The notes under the pieces were generated by a model, which was given only the letters and a program-made list of their open reading frames with translations, searched no databases and was not told where the DNA came from. This document shows, piece by piece, positions 49,566 through 61,777 of a stretch of 64,000 bases of DNA. How positions within the stretch are numbered: position 1 is the stretch's first letter; each line of letters starts with the position of its first letter. The stretch is taken from NCBI GenBank assembly GCA_951799445.1, contig OX637295.1:372001-436000 (forward strand). Direction: 5' to 3'. The DNA comes from Pseudisothecium myosuroides. Lineage: Eukaryota > Streptophyta > Bryopsida > Hypnales > Lembophyllaceae. A program made the position numbers and the translations under genes.

Positions 49566-50997
49566 TCTAGTTTCTTCCTCCTAACCTAAATCTAACCTGA
49601 CCCATGGTCTATGCTACTCTAGCTCTCGGCATCGTTTTGATTACCTTAATTAAAACAAATTTAAACAAAGAAGAGTGGGTTTTTAGGGGCCCACCTCATA
49701 TTGGATGTCCTGGATCAAACGGTCGAGGTTCCCCCCCTCGGCCATGTCCCTTCCTCTTGGATTCTTGGCTCCTTGAGTGATTCTTGAATCGGAGAAGATT
49801 TTAGAACGGAGTGGTAGATGCGGCGGGATTTCTTTCTTCGCCTTCTTTACGCCCCTTCTTACACCAACCGACTTATCTTCCAAAGTTCTTACACGTTGAC
49901 TTCGTTCTTACACTTCTTACACCTAGGTCTTCCCAAGTGCTTACGCGTTGACTTTTCTCTTACACCCTAAGGGCACGCTCTTTGTTACTCTTACGCTCAC
50001 CCTTTCAGTGGTCCAAATTTGTTAGTTGAGATTTCCTCCAATCCATCCACTAGCACGCTCTCTCCTATTTCATCTTCCTCCTTGCTTGTGATGCTCAAGG
50101 TTTTTGGTTATGGTGTGTGGAGAGCTTGGGTGAGTTGTACGTGGAGTGATTGTGTGAGCTTTTGCAAGTGTTGTGTGTTTTAATGACAATTCCTACTACA
50201 ATGTGTACCCCCGAATCTACTTTCCTAACTTTCCTCCTTTTACTTTGAGAATATCTCTAGTTCTACTCTGAGAATATCTCTACTTCTACTATCCTATTTT
50301 CCCACTTGCACTATCCTAATTTCCTATTCCTACTATCCTAATTTCCTATTTAGTCTACCCCCTTTTTTCCCATTTTTTCTTCCTAAAAAGGAGAATCAAA
50401 AGGAAGTCCAAAAAAAAAACACCACCACGAATTGGCCTGGAGGCGCGGCCTGAGCCCTTGTGACTGCTCCCGTGGGCTGCCGGGTATCGGGCTGGGGTAT
50501 CGATTGGAGATCGGTTGACTGCTCCCATAGGCTGCTAGGGTATCGGGCCGGATATCGGTTTGACTGCTCCCGCTGGGCTGCTGGAGTATCGGTTGACTGC
50601 TCCCGCTGGGCTGCTGGGGTATCGGTTGACTGCTTCCGATGGGCTACTGGCTCCCGATGGACTGGCTGGGGCTGGCTCGGAGTCCTTTTTTTTTGTTCTT
50701 CCTTCGATGTTTTTTTTGAATTTTTTGTAAGTGCCGAAAAAATGACCGAGGCCACTTTAACCAAGGGAAAACCTTCAAAGTTTAGTTCCCAAGCAAGTTA
50801 GTGCTTCAAACAAAGAACTTCAACTGACAAGTTAGTGACCAAAGTGACACAAAAATAAGCCAAATAATACCCAAGAATACTCAAAACTCATAGACACAAA
50901 GGAAGAAGGACCCCCAAGACCTTCAAAAGCTGAAAATAGAACAACAACGGAGCACCACGTGCTCAAAATACCGTGGAAGTGCCTCTGGCTAAAATCA

Positions 50998-52427
50998 GGG
51001 TTGCTAGCGTGTGAGCCTGTAAGCGTGAGCCTGTGAGCCCGTGAGCTTGTGAGCGGGAATTTTTTTTAAGAAAAAAATTGATGATGGACCTATAACCGTG
51101 GGTGTAAGTAATTTTCATTTTTCAGAAAAGCGACTTTATTTTCCTAAAACTTTAGTCACTTCCAACCATTTTATTGAAACTCGGGGGGGTCACTTAGAGT
51201 GTCCATTAGAAAATACGTGCGAACAAAACTTTGGACCTCCTATATTATATCCTAAAATTTAAATAAAATGAAATAAAAAAAATATGACTAGATTTTCCTA
51301 CTTCAAAAGTTTATGTTTTGAATTATTGATATTTTTATTTGTTAATGATAATTAGTTACAAATTTTTGAAGTAATTAGATACACTGTACAACTAAAAAAT
51401 AACTTTCACACCCCTATATTATATCCTAAAAAATTGTCTAAAAAATGAACAAAAAATTCCTAAAAATAGCTCTCTATTGAAAGTTCATTTTGAGTTGAGT
51501 ATTGATGCAATGGTCATCTAAATGTGATCTCTATAAATATTTGAGTTGAAAAACATGCCGTTTTAGGCCATTTTCAACCTCTTGTACAAATCATTTCAAC
51601 TATTATTTTAGTTTGAAATTTTGGCAATAGAAACCTATAGTCATTATTAAGCAACCCTCAAAATTTTAAGTTGAAATTATAGTTCATTAGAAACCACTTG
51701 TTCGCACGTGGTTTGTAGTAAAATACTAGGTGCCCTCCCCGAGTATTGAAATCTTCATTGCAACAACTAATTGGACATCACTAGAATTAAATGTCTAAGA
51801 ATTTATTCCAAAAAATACATCTTCAATTTTTTTTTTCTAGTATGAATAAACAATTAAAATCAAAAAGACATTGGCCATTTTAAAGGACTTTGTAATAAAT
51901 GATTTGACAAGAAATTGAAGCCAGCACCACTTCTAATTTTTAGAAGTGGTTTAGGGTTTCCTATTTGTATAAATGGAGAGGATATTAAATAATGTATTTT
52001 TACATACCCCGTGTAAGGAACATGTCCACCTGCTACAGACTTTGACCATAGAAATTTAAGTTCAAGGGTTATAAAATCATTTTCTCAAAACTATAAGAAA
52101 CTCTTACACCCGAGAATGTGAGAGATTAACAAAATTAGCTTTCAAATACATTATGATCTTCTAAAATTCTTGAAAATAAAAGATACAAAATTGAAATAAA
52201 AAATTCTACAAACTGGTTCTCTGGTTACGATTTAGGATTAAAAATTTATAACATTGAATAGAACTAAGATTTCCAAAACACTACAATATGATTATTCATA
52301 TGAACAATCCAAAAGTGCATAGAAAACAAACTGACACACAATATGTAGCCATAAAACACACAAGTCAAATCATAATAGAAGTCAATACATAGTAGTTTGA
52401 TTCATGAGATATGTCAATCTCATGAGT
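50998..52427. other. AT-rich spacer between truncated LTR and next gene
   Basis: A short GTGAGC-rich repeat lies at 51009-51057, followed by AT-rich DNA with no supportable gene. The right end should hold the 3' UTR of the minus-strand gene ending at 52428. Confidence 0.45.
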
Positions 52428-54875
52428 CTAAGTGACGGTGGACTCGGTCGCAGAATCCTGCGTCGTAGACGACTCAGAAGTCTCTCCACCCTCGGATGCT
52501 GACTTATCTATAAATTCTAAAACATTTAGAGCGTATTTATCTTTACAGGGTCTGGGTTGAGAGCAACCAAACTCCACAAACGCTGATGCTATCTGCTCGG
52601 CGTACACGGGAAGATCAAAAGACTTCTCTGGACTCAACACAAGATTCTGTCTCTTCCTCGATGCATGTGCATCCTTCACTTCTTCACGTCTGAAAATACA
52701 AATAAAGAATGTCAGACTCATACAATTCAAAAAGTATCATGCACAAAAATAATTTCAAAAATTTTGAAACTTACTTACTAGTTCTATCCTTCCGAATAAA
52801 CTTCCGAGGCACCACGATCATGGCATTGGGATCTTGTGAAGATTTAAGTGTCGGAGGCGCTTTTGTGACTTTAGCTATTGCCACGGCCGGAATGATTTTC
52901 TTCATGGGTAGAAGGATGGCATCAAAAATGGCTTTGTCCGCCTCCAAAGCCACAATGTGACGTCCGGTGCCACGACAGGCTTTAATGGATGCTCCTGCAA
53001 TAATGAATATGAAATTCATTAGTTCAATTTTTTATTACATGTATTAGAATTTGAATGCACAATTATTGAATTCAAATCTTACCCGTAGATGCTGTGCAAT
53101 CCAAAACCAAATCCCCTTCCTCAGTCGTCCCTTCTATGAAGAATTGCAAGAACCTAGCATCCTTTTCGCGAGCCCCACGCCACGGCATGAAAGTCGCTTC
53201 ATTCATCAATTGGGTGTCCTCGTTGGTGTAATTCATATAAATGTCATCCTTTTGAAGGTCCACTTTTGCCTTCGCCATTGCCTTTGACTGATGGTATTGG
53301 AACCTTGCTTTCCCTTTCTTGGTAATATCCTTCACCAAGACGGTGATTCCAAACTTCAATGTCTGCAAGCATAGGAAACAACGGACGTCAGAACTAATAA
53401 CATTAGAACAAATGCCAAATGTTAACCATCTCATATATATTTAAGAAAACTTTACCGTGCTTTTAGGGTGGAAGGGTGACGTCAAGTGCATTCGGTTCAT
53501 GCCCAACCAATCTTCTTTTTCTACCAATGTTGGATACAATAAACACAATCCTGCAATGTCGCTCTTTGAAGCGCCACAGCGTGAATGAAACACAATTAAA
53601 CAGCCATGGTCCTGCAAGTGCTTCTCTGCAAAGAGAAACACATTATGCAAGGCCTCACATTCCTTGTCCAAATTCCACGCAGGTATTGCTTCCATTGGAT
53701 ATGAGATCTCTAAAACGGGCAAGTTCTCAGGGCAATCGAAGAGAATGAGATCCACTCCCGGATGGCTGTTCACTACACCGTCATAAGTGTGAGGCTTCCC
53801 CACCGCCATTTGCAACCATACAATTCTCCAATCGGTTAGACATTGCCAAGAACTTTAATCACATCATTCAATAATACTATCCATTTCAAAATTGTAAATA
53901 ACAAATGATTACCTTCGTTAAGAAGTCCATCATCTCGGTGTAGCAATTTGGCCCATCTTCTTCTATTTTATCTTGGACATCAATAATGGAGACATTTAGA
54001 ATCAAGTCCTCGGAGGTGACGTCATCATCATCACCAAGGCATATTACTTGAGTGCCTTGTGTGATCACGTCCTCCGTTAGCTCTGGAAGTACTGCCTTCT
54101 TCTTCATTCCACTTCGAGCTCCGCCTTGCATCTGGGAACTCTGGTCAACAGTAGAAGAAGCTGGAACTTGGCCACTAACTTCAATTTTCTTCTTGCCTTT
54201 GCCTCTCCCCTTCCCCTCCTTCTCCGCCGCTTTCTCCTTCTCCGCCAACTTCACCAAGCGCTCCGCTTCCTTTTTCTCTTTATTAGCCCGATTTTCTTGT
54301 TCTTTGATTTCTTTCTTCTTGTCAGCAACCGACCTCCTCACAATGGCCCTCTTCTTCTGTGTGTCATTCAGCTTAGCGAACTCGGGAACATCCAAGTTAA
54401 GAACACCAAGCCCCTCCAATGATTTATGAAGCGCTTTTTCGGATGGATGAGTGAATGTTTGTGGACAATCAAGGTACCACCCTCCAGCGGAAAGATGCGC
54501 TATTGTGAAGGTCTTCAGTTGGATAGAGGTATACATGCAGTCGTCGGAACTCCGGTCAAGCCATGTGGACAAAAATGGAGGAAGATCCTCTCGAGCAATG
54601 GCTCTCTTTGGTAGAAGCTCAAGCTTGAAATAACTGCAAACAAAATAAGAGAATTCATTAGTAAAAACATCGCAATGAATGAAACCAAGATAAATAGACT
54701 TTAACATTGCTAGAAATGATGACACATTAGATACAAATGAATCAAACATTCTATGGAATAATTACATAAATTAGATCAGAAGCTTTGATCTAGAAGTCAT
54801 TATTGTGGAAAAAAATTTGGACAAAGAAACATAAATTCAATACCAAACCAAAAGTAAGGGTACCATGAGGTAGTC

Positions 54876-54909
54876 AAAATACCCCCGTCGGATCCGACGG
54901 GGGTATTTT
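54876..54909. repeat. 34 bp perfect palindrome in intron
   Basis: AAAATACCCCCGTCGGA is followed directly by its exact reverse complement. It lies in the intron 54634-55042 of the ParB/methyltransferase-like gene. 'ggtac' and 'gtacc' also occur on its two sides, so a small element is possible. Confidence 0.85.
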
Positions 54910-57900
54910 CAGTACCTCTCAGTACCCCCACTTTTCTAATTTTAAATGGAAATCACCAAAAGAAACTAGCAACTTGAAATTCCATAAGCAATGCCTTCTA
55001 ATGAATTAAGCAAGTAAACATTGCTACACATTGCTTACGTACCGAAAAATGACTCTTTGAACGGCCTCGTCCGATCCCTCCCAGTTCAAAAAGGAGTCGC
55101 TCTTCTTGAAAAAATTTTGTCCCCTCAAATATGGACCAAATGCTTGATCCCAAATTCTAGTCCGCCACCCTTCGATGTACTCTGGCAGATACTCCGGTTC
55201 AAGTGGGGTGGCCATATTGATTGTCAAATTATCTTTCTTCACCACATTGTCAAAATACTCTGTAGCAGCGTCCTCAAGCTGTATCAAGGCCACATTATTT
55301 CAATTCTTACCAGTTGAAAGGCCAATGGACATAAAACTTGAGAAATCCTACACATATAAAAGTGAATTACAAGATTTTCAACACATATAAAGTGATCTAC
55401 AAAACCACATACATAACAACTTACCCCCGCCCACCAAACGCACTTGTTGAGAAAGGTTCCCAACTTATCTTCAACAACAGGCTTCACTGGAAATTGCCTA
55501 GCATCTTGGGAGGGTGTTGAGGAATTCCACCACTTCAAGAACTTTGTTTTGTGCAATGCTGTTGTGTTACATGTTGCAATCAATTGCAATTTTTCCAACG
55601 TCATCTCAGCAACTTTGTTGGTTGAATATTGCTTCTCAACCTGCAAAATGAGGTCATATTATGTTATTACCAAACACAACATGTACACAATTACAAACAA
55701 AAGTGTTATATGACTTCAAAACAAAATGCACCTCTTCGAGAAATCCAGGACCAAATGCCGGATTCGCAACAGCCAAGAACTTCCCCGTCTTTGTATACAA
55801 TTTTGCAACCTGAGCTTGTGCAGCAACCCTCATGGCGTTCGCTACCCCTTCCTCATCTTTTTTCTCGAATTCGGTCGTGTCATTGTACTTTCGTACTGCA
55901 GCATCAGCTGCTTGGGATATCTCTTGCTGCATAGGCCAAAGAAAATTTAAATTCTGAACTTGTACACGCAAAGAAGCCAACAATGGAGTATGATCAATTC
56001 AAATGGCAAATATTCAAGATCTTCCATGAACTCAGATTCTCACCCTGAAAAGAAATGCCGTGAAAACCTCTTGGGGCAAGGAGTACCAAGCCTTTCTTGT
56101 TTGCATAGGACCACATTGTTTTCTTTTCGAAGGTCTCAACATTTCTTCAAAACGCTCATACGGTAGCAGTCCATATTTTTGCACCCGGTACAAAGTGTAT
56201 ACCAAATTGGTCTTCACGTGAGAGTCCTCCGTGGATCTGCACATCAAAAAATCATGAGTTCAATGACTTCCACAATGTAAAAAGATTAGATTACATCAAG
56301 TTCTAATTAAAAATATATAAGAAAAGAAGGACAATCTCATGCCACAAAAAAACTCACTTGTTAATGTCGTGCATTGTTTACATGACAAGCTCAATTCTGC
56401 CCTTCGTATCCAAAACGATGCAATCAACTGCATTGTGAAACCTTGGATCTTCTGAATACTTCCTGTCAATGAGGTTCATCCACGCCACTCGATGGTGGTT
56501 TCCGTCGCACACATAGAACTTTACGTTCCTCATGAACTTCAACTCCGGCACCGACTCCACCTGCTCATTGAACTCATCATTCAACTTCTTCCACAATTAA
56601 CCCCAACCGTTGATTTCATTCGCCGTGAATTCGGAACTTTCACCCGCTTCGTTTGTGGTAGAAACATAGAAGACCGCAGCTCCTTCTTGATACCCATGAG
56701 CAAATTCGTTCTCCAGTTTCTTAAGATCAGAAGATAATGTGGGCCTCACCATTGGCATTGTCACTAATCTTATTAGTGGAATACGCAATCGTGAGTGCTT
56801 CTCCGGCTTAATCCTCAAATTGGCGATGGTGGCAACGGGGTGGATGCATGGTTGAGTGGACCAAAGGTGGCGGAAGTCCATATCCATAGAACTTAATATA
56901 AGGCTGTGAGCTCCCAATTCGTCACTTGGGACTCATAGTCTTTTTTTTTCTTAGATGGTGCAATTTATATCGTAATTATACCCAAAAAGCCCTAAAAAGA
57001 GTGTAAAACCAGAATGGACATGTTACATAACAATATGCCCTTTGGTCCTAAATAGCCTTTTCTCCTTAAAATAGTCCTAAAACCCACTTGTAAATAGGTT
57101 GGAGCCATAGAAGTAGTGGGAACTAGAAGGTTTGAGGGTTCTTACCCAAAATAGCCTAAAATCACTATGCAAGTGACCAAGCTGGGCTAAATTGGTCTGA
57201 GGGAAGTCTAGGGAGATTCTTAGGTAGATTCCCCAAGAGAGGTTTCAGTTTTCCCATCCCATCGACGAATAGTAGAAACCCCAATTGTTAGCTTGCAGGT
57301 GTCACTTTCGCAAGACAGGCCAGTGGAGGAATCTACGGTCACCGGATTGTGATCTTGGATCTAAACCATACCGGGAAGTCAAAAGCGAAATCCATTCGCC
57401 AAGATTCCCCCGTATGCGGAAGATTCCCTGACTGTCGGTAAACCAACGGAGGTATCTTTTTGCCCTCCGTATCAAGACATGCAAGATCAAGATGTGAACT
57501 TGCAAATCTCTTGGGAAACCCCATGAGAGGTTCCCCAAGAAGTTTTGGAATTTTCTGGATTGAAGAAATACTCCTTCCGGACGGTCAACCGCCTAAAACC
57601 ACAATGGGAAATTCACGATAATTACCCAGGTAGCGGTAAAATCTCACTAAAAATTGGGATAGTTTTTTTATGCTAATAACGTGCCCCGACGAGTTTCGTG
57701 GTGTTTCGATAGCGGGAGACGGCCGAATCACCGACATTCCTTCGAATTATCCACGTGGCGGGATTTACGTGGAGTTGACCGGCGTCCCGGGAGCACACGA
57801 AGTCGGAACGAAGTCGACGAAGGGTCTTTTCTTACTCCCTAAGACCTCCTAGACCACCCTGGCTAGTCACCTTTGTCAGAAAAGGTAACCTCCAAAAAGT

Positions 57901-59108
57901 AGATTTTTACCTCTTTTACTAACTCTAGTTGGCGATAGCTTACGGTGGGATTTTGGCGTTGGAATAGGGGATTGGAGGACCTCAGGACTAAAAATGGCCT
58001 TTTGAAGCCAATGGCGCAATTGGTTTTCGATTTGGAGTTAATCTCCAATAGTTAGAGTGTTGGACCAGCGTAAAACCCAAACTACGTGAAAATCCTAAAA
58101 GATAAGGATGAAAATCCAAGTTGATAGGGTTACCTAGGTTAAAAGAGGGGAGGTGAGGGCCTTAGGAAACCTATAAAAGGGCCCTCATTTCTCTCCAAAA
58201 CCACCCCCATTCATGTTTTGGGTCCGTGGGTTCAACTTATGTTGGATTTTTTGGCGATTTTAGCCAAAGGCACTTCCACGGTGTTTTGAGCACGTGGTGC
58301 TCCGTTGTTGTTCTATTTTCAGCTTTTGAAGGTCTTGGGGGTCCTTCTTCCTTTGTGTCTATGAGTTTTGAGTAGTCTTGGATATTATTTGGCTTATTTT
58401 TGAGTCACTTTGGTCACTAACTTGTCAGTTGAAGTACTTTGCTTGAAGCACTAACTTGCTTGGGAGTTCCTTGAAGTTTTGTCCTGATCCTAAAGCTCCC
58501 CCCGCAGCGCCTTGGCTTTGCCGCCTACTGGGGGTCTTTAGTGTTTAAGAATTGTGTTTTCTAACCCGCGTGTCTAGATTAACCTCCGAGTGTTTCTCTC
58601 CCAGTCGGGGAACTCTTTTGCTTTCTCTAAGAACCCTTGGCATGTGGTCCTCCCCCCCGTACGGTGGAGTTGTGGGCCCCCCAGGGTGGTTATGTCTTAA
58701 CGGTTTTCTTCCTCTTTTGAAATCGTTTGTGGTCACGTGAGTCCCCCTTGTTGACGGCGAAGCTTTGACTATTAACCCCCCTAGTCCTAGAGTGCGTGTT
58801 AAAAACCCGCCATACGGCGAAGCTTTGAACCTACGGGCAAGGAGAAATCCTAGAGTTGGTGTTAAACCCAACTCGACGGCGAAGCCTTGATCTCCCCAGA
58901 GAACTCGGTTCAAAGTTTAGTTTCCAAGAGGTTCTTGGAAACCTTCAAAGTTTAGCATCCAAGAACTTAGGAAAACGTTATAGGCAAAAGTCCATGTAGA
59001 ACTAGGATTAGTTTTGGCTTTCCCTTGGTTTAAGTGGCCTCGGTCATTATTTTGGCAGTTACCAAAAGTTCAGAAAAAACGTCCGGAAGAAGGAAAAAAA
59101 CCGCGGGC

Positions 59109-59385
59109 CGAGCCAGCCCAACAAGAGCCAGCCCCAGCAAGAGCCAGCCCAAGCAGGAGCCAACCCAAGCGGGAGCCTGCCCAAGCGGAGCCAGCCCAAG
59201 CAGGAGCAGCCCAAGAAGGAGCAGCCCAAGCGGAGCAGCCCAAGCAGAGGAGCCGGTACCCGCAGCCCAGTACCCGTAGCCCGATATCCGCGCCGGTACC
59301 CGAGCCCGTACCCGTACCCGCAGCCCGTACCCGCGCCCGATACCCACGCCCGATACCCACGCCCGATACTTGCGCCCGGTCCCGT
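59109..59385. repeat. GC-rich minisatellite in family 2 LTR
   Basis: There are two sub-arrays: 'agcccaagcaggagc' type units (59109-59250) and 'cccgtacccg' / 'cgcccgatacccacgcccgatac' type units (59265-59385). They give Pro/Ala-rich open frames that look like chance coding. The matching part of the copy at 50440-50700 has a different repeat pattern. Confidence 0.65.
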
Positions 59386-59487
59386 GCTTGCAGCTGCGCC
59401 TCCAGGCAACGCCTCCGGCCAGTTCGTGTTGGTTTTTTTTTGGTTCCTTTTGATTCTCCTTTTTAGGAAGACTAAAGGGGGAAAGGA

Positions 59488-59615
59488 GGGGTAGAATAAA
59501 TGGGAAATTAGGGTGGTAGAAGTAGGAAAGAAAAGGGGTAGAATAAATGGGAAATTAGGGTGGTAGAAGTAGGAAAGAAAAGGGGTAGGATGAATGGGAA
59601 ATTAGGATAGTAGAA
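59488..59615. repeat. 47 bp tandem repeat, about 2.5 copies
   Basis: The unit 'gggtagaataaatgggaaattagg.tggtagaagtaggaaagaaaa' is repeated. A degenerate counterpart lies at 50280-50350 in the inverted copy. Confidence 0.75.
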
Positions 59616-61631
59616 GTGGAAAGCTAGGGTGGTAGAAGTGGAGATATCTTCCAAGTAGAAGGAGGAAAAGTAAGGAAAAAGACTTGGGGGGTACACCTTG
59701 TAGTAGGAATTATCATAAAAAATACACAAAACCTTGCAAAAGCTCACACGATCACTCCACGCACAGCTCACCCAAGCTCTCCACACACCATAACCAAAAA
59801 CTTTGAGCATCACAAGCAAGGAGGGAGATGAAATAGGAGAGAGGCATGCTAGTGGATGGATTAGGAAAATCTCAACTAACAAATTTGGACCACTAAAGGA
59901 GTGAGCATAAGAGTAAAAAAGAACGTGCCCTTAGGGTATAAGAGAAAGGTCAACCACATAAGCACTTGGGAAGGCCAAAGTGTAAGAGGTGTAAGGGCAA
60001 AGTCAACGGGTAAAGAACTTTGGAAGACAAAGTCGGTTGGTGTAAGAAGGGGTGGAAAGAAGAAGGAGAAAGAAATTCCACCGCATCTACCACTTCGTCC
60101 CAAAATCTTCTCCAATCCAAGAATCACTCAAGGAGCCAAGAATCCAAGAAGGAGGGACATGGCCGAGGGGGGGAACCTTGACCGGTTGATCCAAGACCTC
60201 CAATATGAGGTGGGCCCCTAAACACCCCACTCTTCCGTGTTTAATTTTGTTTTATCAAGATCACTAGAAGGAGACCGAGAGCTAGGGTAGGCAAGAAGCA
60301 AAGTCAGGTTAGAATTAACTTTAAAATCTTATAGTAGAGGGCTAGGGGTTTCCGAAAACCTAAAACACGTCCAGATCCGAGCTAAAACGAAGGAGTTATG
60401 AGCGGATGAAGTTAGGGGGTAATGTTGGATGAAACCTAACAAATTTCATCCAAGAGGAACAAAAAAGCTAACATAAAAAGAGGAATTAATTTAGGAACCG
60501 AAAGTCAAATTAGAATTTAGTTTTGGAATTAGGGCTAGCCGTAATTAGCGGATGAAGTTTGAAGGACCGATTAGCGGTCAAACTTCATCCATGGATAACT
60601 TTTGATAGGAAAACCCAAATCTAATGTGATTAGTCAAAGTAGAAAGCTAAAATCAAGATCTCCTCGGAACAAGTCTTAAGTTCTACGATTAGTACATTGG
60701 TAACCACACTTAAAATCCTTAAGTGAGATTAGAAGGCGGATTAGGGGCTTTTAAGATTAAGGTTAGGTTAAGTATAGATTTAGAACATCTTAGAACAAGT
60801 TTAGGGTGAACCAAAACTAAACCCAGCTTAAGGAAAGACCTAAATCCAAAGCAGTTAGGGAAGGATGAAGTTCGGGGCAAGTAATGGATGAACCCTAGAA
60901 GATTTCATCCAAATTGAGTCAAGACTTGGTAATTAGGTTAACATTAGGGGGTTAAGCCCATAGCCCAAATCCCAAGTCAAATCGAAATCAGTAGTCTGTA
61001 AAAAAGCATGGATGAAGTTTGAGGGACCGAGTAGCGGTCAACCTTCATCCGTCCATAACTTCCTCTAGGAGAGTCCAAATTGAACAAGCTTTATACTTTT
61101 AGAAATGGCATAAGGTACTCTTTCATTTAGAATAGATAAGTTTAGATTAGAACTCACTCCTCTCCCAAACCACTAAGCCTTCGCAGGCTTTGATCCAAAC
61201 TTAGTAGTCACAGCAATTCCAATTAGGGTTTTGTTTTGTTTTCTTCATTTTCCAAATTAGCGAGTCTTAGGAGTATAGAAAAGATCCATTGCTTGGAAGG
61301 CACAATGGATTGGCGCTAGACACCCATAGATCGAGTCAAAACCATTGTTTAACCGAGAGCCTGGTTGTGCTCGCTTCTTTACCAAGGGTAGGTAAACAAG
61401 CACTCACAAAGGCTGACCCGCAGTATGACGTGGCAGAATATGGCTTTGTGATTGGGTGAGATTAAAGTGCGTCAGAGAAATCAGCCCATTCAGAGCTGGC
61501 TTGGCGGCTTCAGTGCCCGCTAGTTGAACTGGCCATAAAGTAGTTAATGGGCCGCGTGGTTGGAAATCTGACCCGTCCATTTTGAAGTTATCGCATCCGA
61601 CGATGATCGGAGCTGCTGCTGACGCCGACAT

Positions 61632-61777
61632 TGGGGGCTTCGTTCCCGTCTGTCCGTCATGCTCCTTCTCTGTCTGTCCCCGAAGCTGGCCCGCGTGCCC
61701 TGCGTGACAAGTTTAGGACTCGAGTGTTTTTGTTAGCAACGATTTAGGAAAATCGTAAGTCGTATTTTACGGAAACA
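61632..61777. promoter_or_regulatory. 146 bp shared upstream region of divergent genes
   Basis: Only 146 bp separate the ATG of the minus-strand ParB/methyltransferase-like gene (61631) from the ATG of the plus-strand gene (61778). Any promoters must overlap each other or the 5' UTRs, which suggests a bidirectional promoter. No clear TATA box is seen for either side. Confidence 0.5.

Larger units (their letters stand above)
48051..50997 (-). mobile_element. 5'-truncated LTR of family 2
   Basis: This is close reverse-complement sequence of the right-hand two thirds of the LTR at 56905-61408, from its 3' end (TGTGAGCACTTG here at 48051) to the point matching about 58255. There the homology stops at 50997. 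The missing first 1.35 kb means it is truncated and no matching target duplication exists (left flank AACTT, right flank GGGTT). It carries a foldback insertion at 49124-49565. Confidence 0.85.
56905..61408 (+). mobile_element. Solo LTR of family 2, 4504 bp, TSD AAGGC
   Basis: Starts TGTGAGCTCCC and ends CACTCACA (TGTGAG/CTCACA inversion). AAGGC is at 56900-56904 and 61409-61413. There is a TATA box at about 58168 (CCTATAAAAGG). It has no internal element sequence, so it is a solo LTR. It interrupts exon 1 of the minus-strand ParB/methyltransferase-like gene. It is closely similar to the truncated copy at 48051-50997 and more distantly to 36420-41387. Confidence 0.93.
52428..61631 (-). pseudogene. 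ParB-like / DNA methyltransferase-like gene, ten exons, broken
   Basis: Exons by eye, 5' to 3': 61631-61409 joined to 56899-56358 (one exon split by a solo LTR), 56236-56044, 55926-55732, 55640-55425, 55278-55043, 54633-53913, 53852-53456, 53362-53083, 52994-52775 and 52689-52428, about 1150 residues. The N-terminal region has VKFYVCDGNHHRVAW, like the DGNHR motif of ParB-type domains. The sixth exon encodes a long Lys/Glu-rich helix. The last exons have GVDLILFDCPENL, placed like methyltransferase motif IV, then GDLVLDCTASTG joined across an intron to ASIKACRGTGRHIVALEAD, like motif I with the GR...E end. The order IV before I suits beta-class N4/N6 DNA methyltransferases. Damage: TAA at 56597 and 56378 (CAA expected), a probable extra C at 56837-56840, a one-base phase mismatch between the sixth and seventh exons, and the 4.5 kb LTR. 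Activity was likely lost. Family assignment is inference from motifs. Confidence 0.7.

Noticed and set aside
54052..54429. Plus-strand ORFs over the Lys/Glu-rich exon
   Set aside because: They are antisense shadows of the repetitive AAG/GAG codons in exon 53913-54633 of the minus-strand gene.
56378..56599. Reassigned stop codons (TAA read as Gln) in the minus-strand gene
   Set aside because: The same C-to-T type stops occur in every old element here, and the gene also has a frameshift and an LTR insertion. Decay explains it.
59014..59466. A Pro/Ala/Ser-rich protein gene
   Set aside because: Open frames occur in several frames on both strands over a GC-rich minisatellite inside an LTR. This is chance coding.
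48051..61408. A giant DNA transposon with ~3 kb terminal inverted repeats carrying the ParB/methyltransferase-like gene
   Set aside because: The two inverted arms are LTRs. The right one has its own duplication AAGGC and full length 56905-61408, extending 1.35 kb beyond the arm homology. The left one is a truncated LTR of the same family. The outer flanks (AACTT, AAGGC) do not match.
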